The translations under genes and the position numbers were made by a program. The notes below the pieces were generated by a model that was given only the letters and a program-made list of their open reading frames with translations, was not told where the DNA came from and made no database searches. From SZUA-265 sp966249405 (GTDB lineage: Bacteria > Myxococcota_A > Polyangia > Polyangiales > Polyangiaceae): a DNA stretch of 10,840 nt. Where the stretch lies: the NCBI GenBank assembly GCA_966249405.1, contig CBINDO010000285.1, positions 1 through 10,840 of the forward strand, given 5' to 3'. Each line of letters begins with the position of its first letter. The stretch's first letter is position 1. Positions 1-6,272 of this stretch are shown piece after piece.

Positions 1-1158
1 CCAGTGGAAGACGACGCCCTCCTGCAGCTGTCCAACATCGCCCGTCTCCCATTCATTCACGGGTGGGTTGCGGCCATGCCCGACGTGCACCTCGGCATCG
101 GTGCGACGGTGGGTTCGGTGGTGCCCACGATCGGAGCGGTCATCCCCGCTGCGGTAGGCGTCGACATCGGCTGCGGCATGATGGCGGTGCGCACGACGCT
201 TAAAGCCAGCGACTTGCCGGACAACCTGGCGCGCGTGCGCGGAAGCATCGAACGCGGCGTTCCCCACGGTCGCGGTAAACACGGCGGCCGTGGGGACCGC
301 GGTTCTTGGTCTGCCATCCCGGCTCCGGTCGGCAAATGTTGGGCCACGCTCGAAGCGGGCTTCGACCGCATCGCCGCGAAACACCGCGCCATACGCGACA
401 GCAATCACGTCGTTCACCTGGGTACGCTCGGCACCGGCAACCACTTCATCGAGTTGTGCCTCGACGACGAGCAACGGGTGTGGGTGATGTTGCACTCGGG
501 TTCCCGCGGCGTGGGTAACCGCATCGGCTCGTATTTCATCGAACTGGCGAAACGCGATATGGAGCGGCACAGCAAACACCTGCCCGACAAGAACCTCGCC
601 TATTTCGAAGAAGGCTCCGAACGCTTCGAGGACTACGTCGAAGCCGTGTCCTGGGCGCAGGACTTCGCGCGTCACAACCGGGAACTCATGATGGCCAAGG
701 TGCTCGATGAAATGCGGCGTAGCCCAGAGCTGCCCTCGTTTCAGATGGACAAACACGCCGTCAATTGTCACCACAACTACGTGAACAAGGAAGAGCACTA
801 CGGCCAGCAGGTGTTCGTCACCCGCAAGGGGGCGGTACGCGCTGGTCTGGGTGAGCTCGGTATTATCCCCGGGAGCATGGGCGCGCGTTCGTACATCGTC
901 CGCGGCAAGGGTAACCCGGAGAGTTTCTGCAGCTGTTCACATGGTGCAGGTCGTGTGATGAGCCGCACCGAAGCGAAACGCCGCTTCACGGTGGAGGACC
1001 ACGTGCGCATGACGGAAGGCGTCGAGTGCCGCAAAGACAAAGACGTGATCGACGAAACCCCCGCCGCGTACAAGGACATCGACGCCGTGATGTCGGCCCA
1101 AAACGGCCTGGTGAGCATCGAGCATACGCTCAAGCAAGTATTGTGCGTGAAAGGTTAG
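1..1158 (+). CDS. rtcB: RtcB, RNA-splicing ligase (5' end outside window)
   Basis: RtcB joins RNA 2',3'-cyclic phosphate or 3'-phosphate ends to 5'-OH ends using GTP and Mn2+, in RNA repair in the cytoplasm. The frame is open to the left edge. The first visible residues (Pro-Val-Glu-Asp) align with residues 21-24 of E. coli RtcB (408 aa), so about 21 residues and the true start lie upstream; a GTG at position 4 is only an internal Val. Numbering from that Val, the active-site residues are present: VDIGCG with Asp54 and Cys57, GTGNH with His147, MLHSGSRG with His164, NCHHNYV with His257, and CSCSHGAGR with His313, the counterpart of the guanylylated His337 of E. coli. The C-terminus (CVKG) matches the family end. 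It is followed after 6 bases by rtcA, so the two are surely one operon. In E. coli that operon is driven by sigma-54 and RtcR; any such promoter would be outside the window. Confidence 0.97.
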   Translation, partial: PVEDDALLQLSNIARLPFIHGWVAAMPDVHLGIGATVGSVVPTIGAVIPAAVGVDIGCGMMAVRTTLKASDLPDNLARVRGSIERGVPHGRGKHGGRGDRGSWSAIPAPVGKCWATLEAGFDRIAAKHRAIRDSNHVVHLGTLGTGNHFIELCLDDEQRVWVMLHSGSRGVGNRIGSYFIELAKRDMERHSKHLPDKNLAYFEEGSERFEDYVEAVSWAQDFARHNRELMMAKVLDEMRRSPELPSFQMDKHAVNCHHNYVNKEEHYGQQVFVTRKGAVRAGLGELGIIPGSMGARSYIVRGKGNPESFCSCSHGAGRVMSRTEAKRRFTVEDHVRMTEGVECRKDKDVIDETPAAYKDIDAVMSAQNGLVSIEHTLKQVLCVKG

Positions 1159-1164
1159 GTAGCC

Positions 1165-2187
1165 GTGATTTACATCGATGGACAAGCAGGCGAAGGCGGC
1201 GGGCAAGTGCTGCGCTCATCCTTGTGTCTCTCCATGCTCACGGGTCGTCCGCTCACGATCACGAACATCCGCAAGCGGCGCACCAAGCCCGGTTTGTTGC
1301 GCCAACACCTGACGGCGGTTCACGCTGCACGTGATGTGTCGAAGGCCGAAGTCGTGGGCGCAGAGCTGGGGTCCGAGACGTTGCAGTTTCGGCCCGGCGC
1401 CGTCCGCCACGGAGAGTACCAGTTCGTGGTTGGCACGGCCGGTAGCGCGACCTTGGTGTTGCAGACGGTGTTGTGCGCGTTGCTCGCCACGCCGGGGAGC
1501 TCCCGTTTGGTGCTCTCTGGCGGGACGCATAATCCGCTGGCCCCGACGTTCGATTGTCTCGCCATGACGTACCTGCCTCTGCTGCGACGCATGGGGGCTC
1601 GGGTGCACGCGCACCTCGAGGCGCCTGGCTTCTACCCGGCGGGTGGTGGCCGCTTCGTCGTGGAGCTCGAAGGCGGAGCAACCTTGATGCCGCTCGACGT
1701 GAGTGGGCGCGGCCAACTCCAAAGTGCGTGCATCGAGGTCACGTCCTGTGACGTGCCCAAACACGTCGGGGAACGTGAACTCGCCGTCCTCGAGACACGG
1801 CTACGGCACCTGAACCCGACTTCGCGCGTCAACTACGTCAAGAGCGCGGGGCCAGGCAACGTCGTGACGGTGTATCTCCGCTACGACGGTTTCACCACGA
1901 CATTGGTCTCCTTCGGGGAACGGCGACGCTCCGCCGAAAACGTCGCCAACGAGTTGGCCAACGCGGCGCTGACCTACGTGGGCTCCGAAGCCGCTATCGA
2001 CACTCATCACGCCGATCAACTGTTGTTGCCGATGGCGTTGGCGAGCGGGGGCCGCTTTACGACGACGGAGCCCAGTTTGCATTTTTCGACGAACGTCTCG
2101 GTCATCGCGCAGTTCCTGTCGGTAAGAACCGAGGTCGCGCACCACGCGGGCGGAAACGGCGAGTTCTTGATTACGATGAGCACATGA
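1165..2187 (+). CDS. rtcA: RtcA, RNA 3'-terminal phosphate cyclase
   Basis: RtcA converts RNA 3'-phosphate ends to 2',3'-cyclic phosphates with ATP through an adenylated His intermediate. This makes ends that RtcB can seal. The product is 340 aa, about equal to E. coli RtcA (338 aa), and is complete. Visible family motifs are GEGGGQ (9-14) in the opening strand-loop, KPGLLRQH (41-48), GSATLVLQ (93-100), SGGTHNPLAP (118-127) and GFYPAGGG (155-162). His306, in the sequence Ser-Leu-His-Phe, sits where the nucleophilic His309 of E. coli lies. The start is GTG at 1165; the purine-rich stretch AAGGTTAGGTAG just upstream overlaps the rtcB stop and serves as a modest ribosome binding site. Spacing to rtcB is 6 bases, implying co-translation. 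The gene is convergent with the minus-strand genes beginning at 2350, and a structured region follows directly. Confidence 0.96.
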   Translation: MIYIDGQAGEGGGQVLRSSLCLSMLTGRPLTITNIRKRRTKPGLLRQHLTAVHAARDVSKAEVVGAELGSETLQFRPGAVRHGEYQFVVGTAGSATLVLQTVLCALLATPGSSRLVLSGGTHNPLAPTFDCLAMTYLPLLRRMGARVHAHLEAPGFYPAGGGRFVVELEGGATLMPLDVSGRGQLQSACIEVTSCDVPKHVGERELAVLETRLRHLNPTSRVNYVKSAGPGNVVTVYLRYDGFTTTLVSFGERRRSAENVANELANAALTYVGSEAAIDTHHADQLLLPMALASGGRFTTTEPSLHFSTNVSVIAQFLSVRTEVAHHAGGNGEFLITMST

Positions 2188-2226
2188 GAGTGGTGTCTTC
2201 TGTTGGCGCGGGTCTGTTCTGCTCTG

Positions 2227-2310
2227 GGGAGACATCAGAAAACACCCGTCCGGTGACGGCACTTGGCGACAGCGCCGAGTGTTGGTTGGTTCGACTCCAA
2301 CGTGTCGACC
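2227..2310 (+). ncRNA. Possible tRNA-like / Y-RNA-like structured RNA downstream of rtcA
   Basis: Three hairpins lie side by side. The first has stem CCGTC (2246-2250) with GACGG (2255-2259) and loop CGGT. The second has a 9-bp stem CACTTGGCG (2260-2268) with CGCCGAGTG (2273-2281) and loop ACAG. The third has stem GTTGG (2285-2289) with CCAAC (2297-2301) and 7-base loop TTCGACT. The third is a perfect tRNA T-arm: 5-bp stem closed by G53-C61 and loop TTCRANY. The outer ends can close: GACAT (2231-2235) pairs with GTGTC (2302-2306), followed by tandem G-A mismatches and two G-C pairs. Established knowledge: Salmonella encodes Y RNAs (YrlA/YrlB) with tRNA-like modules beside rtcBA. It is not a canonical tRNA, since it has no 7-bp acceptor stem, no 7-base anticodon loop and no CCA. 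It could instead be only a hairpin region between convergent genes. No U-tract terminator is visible. Confidence 0.35.
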
Positions 2311-2349
2311 GCCGTCCGCAACTGATGCGAGCGCGGCGCGTGACGTTGT

Positions 2350-2862
2350 TCACGACGCTGTCGGCCCTTTTGCGTCGTTGTTGGCCCGGGGCTCTGCCCG
2401 CCCCCAAGCGCCGCCCATCTCGGGCACGACGAGCGGAGGACGGGGCACCCAGTTTTTCGTCTCGACCCAGCGGTGGATGAACCAGGGCGCCTTGGGGAAA
2501 CGCGGATTGACCAACGTGTACGAGGGGCAGTGGAAGTTGGCGTACGTCGCGCCGTGAACGCAGTAGTCGGTTGCGAACTCGAACCACCACTCGTCGTGAT
2601 CGGCGACCTCCAAGTGGTCCCAATCTTGTTCGCTGACGTCGAGGTACGCGACGTTCGAGAGCGGTCTTCGAACCAGCTCGACCTTGCGCACCAGACGGCG
2701 CGCGAGCTCCAGTTCGTACGGGGTCGGCGCATCGGTGGTGCCGAGGAGCGTGAGCATTTGTTTGCCGTCGGTCGTGGGCGTGAGTGAATAACGTGTGCCG
2801 CGCAGCGCGGCTTTCAGGTCACTCACTCGGCGCGGTCGGATTGCGAAGAGGTACGTTGCCAC
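2350..2862 (-). CDS. Hypothetical protein, 170 aa, last gene of the minus-strand array
   Basis: I do not recognise this family. The protein is soluble-looking, with no signal peptide or membrane segment. It opens with a strand-like VATYLFAIRP, has a charged middle with ELELARRLVRKVELVRR, then an aromatic-rich half containing DEWWFEF, YCVHGATYANFHCP and PWFIHRWVETKNWV, with two Cys (in DYCV and FHCP) and several His. Codon third positions are strongly G/C from about 2862 to the stop, which supports real coding. The frame is open up to a GTG at 3021 that overlaps the stop of the upstream HXXSHH gene (GTGA), but the extra 53 residues are poor in G/C-ending codons and look like non-coding DNA. 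I therefore chose the GTG at 2862, preceded by AGGTCA; the 3021 start by translational coupling remains possible. Being at the end of the array it may be co-transcribed, but a functional link to the exported proteins is not shown. Confidence 0.6.
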   Translation of the reverse strand: MATYLFAIRPRRVSDLKAALRGTRYSLTPTTDGKQMLTLLGTTDAPTPYELELARRLVRKVELVRRPLSNVAYLDVSEQDWDHLEVADHDEWWFEFATDYCVHGATYANFHCPSYTLVNPRFPKAPWFIHRWVETKNWVPRPPLVVPEMGGAWGRAEPRANNDAKGPTAS

Positions 2863-3017
2863 TGACCTGGGTGCTAGCGCAGGCGTGGTCAATCGATAGG
2901 GCGTAACTTGGCCCTGCTGACGGTGAGTGTCCGACGAGTAACTCGAAGGGGTCGGGCAAGCGGTTTTGGGTCGGAGCGTCTGCCGTTGCCACGACCGCCG
3001 AGCACCCGACGTCGCGT

Positions 3018-4379
3018 TCACGCCAGGAGCTCGTCCAAGCCTTTCTCGGCCGTGCCGACCAACCGATCGACGCCCAGCGCATTGGCCACGGTCGTCAGCA
3101 GTTCGCCGTTGTAGTTGCCCGAGTATTCGATGTGTTGGCCGCTGCGAAGACGGCCGTAGGGATTGCCCGCCAAGATGTAGGGGATGTCGGAGAAGGACGC
3201 GCTGCGACCGTCGCTGAGCTGGTTAGTCCACAAGACGATAGACTTGTCTAACAGACCATGCGCGTCGAACTGACGTAACCCGTGTGCGAAAGTCTCCATA
3301 CGCAGGCGGTCGATTTCGGCGTGAGCAGATGCGGCGAGGGCGTCGTTGCCGCTCACGGAGTCACTCGGCGCTTGATGACTGATGTGATGGAACGGCCACC
3401 CCCGGCCGTTGGACGGCACGTTGTAGTGGGTCTGGTCCAATCCGTCGCCGCATTGGAGGGTCGCCACTCGATTGCGGCCGCAGGCGAACGCGAAGGCGGC
3501 CAACTGCAGCTGAAGTTTCGCCACTACCTCGATCATGCCATCCTGCCGGAACGTGTCGCCCACGGCCGTGATCCCAGGCACGTCCAATAAATCGGTCGTG
3601 CAGGTCGACGTCGCGAGCGAGCCGAGCGCAGCTTCGATGCCACGCAGGGCCGAGAGGTGTTGCTCCAAACGCAGCTCATCTTGCCGGCTGGTGTTGTTGC
3701 GGCCTTGGAAACGCATGAGTTCGTCGCGGGCGAGGTCGACGGCGCTTTGCCGTCGCACCAACACCGCTGCCGCCACGGCGCCTGCGTCGGCCACTTGCCC
3801 TGAGGCGCTCACCAGCGACGAGTAGACGGCGAACGGGTTTCCTTCTGCCGAGCGCGGGTTACCGTCCGCCGTCCACGACAACGCCTCGTCGATGTAGCCC
3901 TGCTTCTGACCGGAGTACAACGTGAGTGGTTCGGCGCCGTCCGGGTTGAGTAGTGGCGCGAGGATGACGTCGAGGGACGGAGCCGTGGCGAGAGATAGGT
4001 TTCCGAGGCGCGCCGTCGAGTAGGGCGCCCCGGTGAGCATCTGAGGACAGGCTTCAGCGTGGCTCTCTATCGTGAGGTTCGCAGGATAACGAAGACCGTG
4101 CAGGAGCAGCAGACGGTCGGAAAAGTCTCCCAGTATGCCCGCCGCGTTCGGGTCAGAACCGAGGTCGGTCAATGCCCCGAGGCGTGACGGCCAAAAGTCG
4201 GCGGCCATGATGCCGTTGGCGGTGCCCACGAACAGCGCAAACACGGGGTCCTCGCCTTGGGCCCACGCCGAACGCTCGGGGTTGCTCTCCAAGAAAGGTA
4301 ATCCAACGCTGACACCGCCAAGCCCACACAAAAACGCGCGTCGGTCGAGGCGCCGAGGCACGCGGGTGGTTGCGCTCAT
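3018..4379 (-). CDS. HXXSHH (DUF1552) family protein, Tat-exported, copy A
   Basis: This is a 453-aa protein of Pfam family HXXSHH (DUF1552), whose function is unknown. The N-terminus has a Tat signal: Arg13-Arg14-Ala-Phe-Leu, a Gly-rich hydrophobic stretch to about residue 30, and a likely cleavage site AWA/Q after residue 40. Export in folded form is thus expected. The namesake motif is HHISHQ at 331-336, where Gln replaces the last His. The later segment LLDKSIVLWTNQ...IPYILAGN (about 376-406) resembles the C-terminal part of DUF1501/alkaline-phosphatase-like proteins, a resemblance from memory. The ATG overlaps the stop of the upstream PSD gene as ATGA, and GGGAGC at 4386-4391 is its ribosome binding site, so translation is coupled. 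The two products therefore probably act as a pair. It is a close paralogue of the gene at 6273-7637, by eye about two thirds identical. Confidence 0.95.
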   Translation of the reverse strand: MSATTRVPRRLDRRAFLCGLGGVSVGLPFLESNPERSAWAQGEDPVFALFVGTANGIMAADFWPSRLGALTDLGSDPNAAGILGDFSDRLLLLHGLRYPANLTIESHAEACPQMLTGAPYSTARLGNLSLATAPSLDVILAPLLNPDGAEPLTLYSGQKQGYIDEALSWTADGNPRSAEGNPFAVYSSLVSASGQVADAGAVAAAVLVRRQSAVDLARDELMRFQGRNNTSRQDELRLEQHLSALRGIEAALGSLATSTCTTDLLDVPGITAVGDTFRQDGMIEVVAKLQLQLAAFAFACGRNRVATLQCGDGLDQTHYNVPSNGRGWPFHHISHQAPSDSVSGNDALAASAHAEIDRLRMETFAHGLRQFDAHGLLDKSIVLWTNQLSDGRSASFSDIPYILAGNPYGRLRSGQHIEYSGNYNGELLTTVANALGVDRLVGTAEKGLDELLA

Positions 4380-6139
4380 CGTGATGCTCCCGACGAACGA
4401 AACGTCTCACCGGTGACGAGCGCCGTGACCAACTTGGCCAGGGAATCGTCCTGCCCCTGACTAGCACTGCCCAGTTGCGTTATTAGCGGCGCGTCCGCCG
4501 TACTCAGCGTCCGCCCCAGCGAAAACTCGGCGAGGTGTCGAGCATAACACTCGTGCGTCAACTGGCTCTCGGCCAAGATCGCCATCAGCTCCGTCGAGTC
4601 CGTGAAGCGAGGTTTGGTGGCGAAGGGGTAGACGCCCGTGGTGTCGACGGGCTGGCCGTTGTCCAGGGCACGCTCACGCCCGAGACCGTCGAAGTTCTCG
4701 AACGCGTAGCCAAACGGATCGATGAACTGGTGACAGGCCGCGCAAGACGCGTCGCTCACGAGCGCCATCGACTGCTCACGATTGGTGAGCCCTGGGTCGG
4801 GCGGCGACGGCAGCGGCGGGGTCACCTCGGGTACTTCAATTGCCTGACAAAGCACGTGTTTGGTGAACATCACGCCGCGTTGAAAGGCGTTCGGCGTCTC
4901 GTTGATCGAGCTCGGCATCAAAAACGGCAGCTGCGCGAACATTCCGCGCCTCGAAGCGCCGAAAGTGACGGCCTCGAAGTTGTCGGTGTTCGGCGGAGCG
5001 ACGTCGTACAGGGCCGCCAACTCGGCGTTCACGAACCCCACGTCCGAGAGCAGCAACTCGCGCAGACCGAGGCGCTCTTCGAACTGCCGATCGAAGAACA
5101 GGTGAGCGGCGTCGAGCAAACTGGTACCCAAGTCTGGAGAGAGCCCGAGGGATTCGGCAAACTGCAGAGTGGGCAGGCGACCCATCAGGAATGTCTCATC
5201 GTGGAAGCGGCGAAAGACGGGCGTTGCCTCTGGCGTCGCGAGTAGTTCGGTAGCGGCCTGCTCCACGCCCTCGGTTGTATCCAACTCGCCCGCCGCTGCT
5301 GCGTTCAGGAGTGCGTCCGATGGCGTCGTGTCGGTCAGCAACAAGGCGAGCCGCGCCGCGACCTCGTAGCCACTGAGTAAACCCTCGCTGTGTTCCACCC
5401 GATAGAGAAAGCTCGGCGCTTGCATCCACACTTCCAACAACAGTTGCGCGCCTGCGGCGAAATCGTCCTCCCCGGCCGCGGCGGCGGCAACGCCCCTGCC
5501 GTACAGCTCGAGATAGGTGGCTCGTTCGTCCGACGTCAACGGCCGCCTGTAAAACCTCTGCCCCACTTCGGCGATGAAGGTTTCCGGTTCACGCGACGCC
5601 GAGACGCGACCCAATGCATCCGGGTCGGTCGCGACGCGTCGTGCAACGTCGGCTGCCGCGGCTTGGTACGCCTCGAGTAGCGCGTCGCCCACGACCAAGA
5701 GTTCCTCGTTGTTGGAATAACGCGCCAAACCGTCGGGAGGCAGGCTGTCGAGATGACCAGTTGGTCCGTCGAGCCGCAGGTTGGCCACGACGCTGTTCTC
5801 CCACTGGACGTGGGTCAGACGTACGTAGTCGGAGTAAGTCGGTTCGCCGTCGAGGGATAACCCGCCTGCGGCGTCCGTTGGCGGCATCACGACTGCGGCG
5901 TCGGCGGTTGTTAGCCCTGCCTCGACTGCAGGCGGGCCAAGCGCTGTGTTTGGATCCTCCACGATCGTGGTCGTGTTGGTGTTGTCGTCGTCAGGCGGCG
6001 CCGCGGAGTCGGAGTCGTCCTGGCTGCGGTCCACCAGGAACACCAGCCGGGCATTGCCGCAGCCCGCCGAGGTCACGGCACCAAGCAGCGACACGAGCCC
6101 CCAGCGCTGACACCTACGAAAGTTCTTCCACCAATTCAC
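4376..6139 (-). CDS. PSD/PSCyt3 (DUF1592/DUF1588) cytochrome-like lipoprotein, copy A
   Basis: This 587-aa protein shows the order PSD3 (DUF1587, about 100-165; YSDYVRLTHVQWENSVV), PSD5 (DUF1595, about 185-245; FIAEVGQRFYRRPL), PSD4 (DUF1592, about 255-385), PSCyt3 (DUF1588, about 395-500) and PSD2 (DUF1585, about 510-580). PSCyt3 holds CAACH at 466-470, a covalent haem-c site, followed by the usual DPFGYAFENFDGLGR. The start is GTG at 6139 with GGAGGT five bases upstream. This gives a positively charged n-region, a hydrophobic core and lipobox-like SAGC with Cys27, then an acidic Asp/Asn/Thr linker to about residue 98; it should be a lipoprotein. The frame is open further up to 6313, but that extension lacks a signal and is unlikely. 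The function of these families is unknown; in Planctomycetes they occur with polysaccharide-degradation genes. It overlaps its HXXSHH partner downstream by four bases. Confidence 0.95.
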   Translation of the reverse strand: MNWWKNFRRCQRWGLVSLLGAVTSAGCGNARLVFLVDRSQDDSDSAAPPDDDNTNTTTIVEDPNTALGPPAVEAGLTTADAAVVMPPTDAAGGLSLDGEPTYSDYVRLTHVQWENSVVANLRLDGPTGHLDSLPPDGLARYSNNEELLVVGDALLEAYQAAAADVARRVATDPDALGRVSASREPETFIAEVGQRFYRRPLTSDERATYLELYGRGVAAAAAGEDDFAAGAQLLLEVWMQAPSFLYRVEHSEGLLSGYEVAARLALLLTDTTPSDALLNAAAAGELDTTEGVEQAATELLATPEATPVFRRFHDETFLMGRLPTLQFAESLGLSPDLGTSLLDAAHLFFDRQFEERLGLRELLLSDVGFVNAELAALYDVAPPNTDNFEAVTFGASRRGMFAQLPFLMPSSINETPNAFQRGVMFTKHVLCQAIEVPEVTPPLPSPPDPGLTNREQSMALVSDASCAACHQFIDPFGYAFENFDGLGRERALDNGQPVDTTGVYPFATKPRFTDSTELMAILAESQLTHECYARHLAEFSLGRTLSTADAPLITQLGSASQGQDDSLAKLVTALVTGETFRSSGASR

Positions 6140-6272
6140 GAGCGACCTCCGCTGTCGCCGATTGTAATGCCGACTGCCGCTCTGCTTCGCCCACAAATCG
6201 CCGGACGTCCGGGCCCGAGGTCGGTGAGAGGTTGGCCATGCGTGAATAGTCGTCGTGCGGCAGGTGGTTAGC
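6140..6272 (-). other. Leader between HXXSHH copy B and PSD copy A, related to the leader of copy B
   Basis: This 133-bp stretch separates the two duplicated pairs. Parts recur upstream of the other PSD gene: TCGGTGAGAGGTT (+ strand) at 6221-6233 and 9489-9501, and ACAAATCGCC at 6193-6202 and 9456-9465, so the duplicated unit includes its 5' leader. On the minus strand a 41-codon frame runs from an ATG at 6239 to a TAG at 6114-6116, overlapping the PSD start. The same residues, Arg-Phe-Val-Gly then Ala-Leu then Thr-Ala-Glu, can be read in the copy B leader. No ribosome binding site precedes that ATG, so I do not call it a gene. No clear -35/-10 pair or terminator is visible. Confidence 0.4.
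6145..6150 (-). promoter_or_regulatory. Ribosome binding site fixing the GTG start of PSD copy A
   Basis: On the minus strand GGAGGT is followed by five bases and GTG (6139-6137). This strong Shine-Dalgarno match, the lipoprotein signal that begins there, and the same arrangement in copy B decide the start against longer in-frame alternatives. Confidence 0.75.

Larger units (their letters stand above)
3018..6239 (-). repeat. Tandem duplication, unit A (leader + PSD + HXXSHH)
   Basis: Unit A matches unit B gene for gene at an offset of about 3255-3261 bases: stops at 3018/6273 and 4376/7634, starts at 6139/9397-9400. The longest identical run noticed is 30 bp, at 3088-3117 and 6343-6372. The duplication is old, since proteins differ at about one third of positions by eye. 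Confidence 0.85.

Noticed and set aside
2260..2301. Rho-independent terminator for rtcBA
   Set aside because: The 9-bp stem at 2260-2281 is strong, but it is followed by TTGGTTGGTT rather than a T-run on either strand, so intrinsic termination is not supported.
2237..2309. A canonical tRNA gene ending in the T-arm at 2285-2301
   Set aside because: The seven bases before the first hairpin (AGAAAAC) do not pair with the seven after the T-arm (GTGTCGA), the middle hairpin has a four-base loop with no anticodon, and no CCA follows. Kept only as a tRNA-like element.
2184..2480. Plus-strand 98-codon frame whose ATG overlaps the rtcA stop (ATGA)
   Set aside because: The start overlap is suggestive, but the product is Arg/Ser-rich without domain-like pattern, runs through the hairpin cluster and then antisense to the better-supported gene at 2350-2862.
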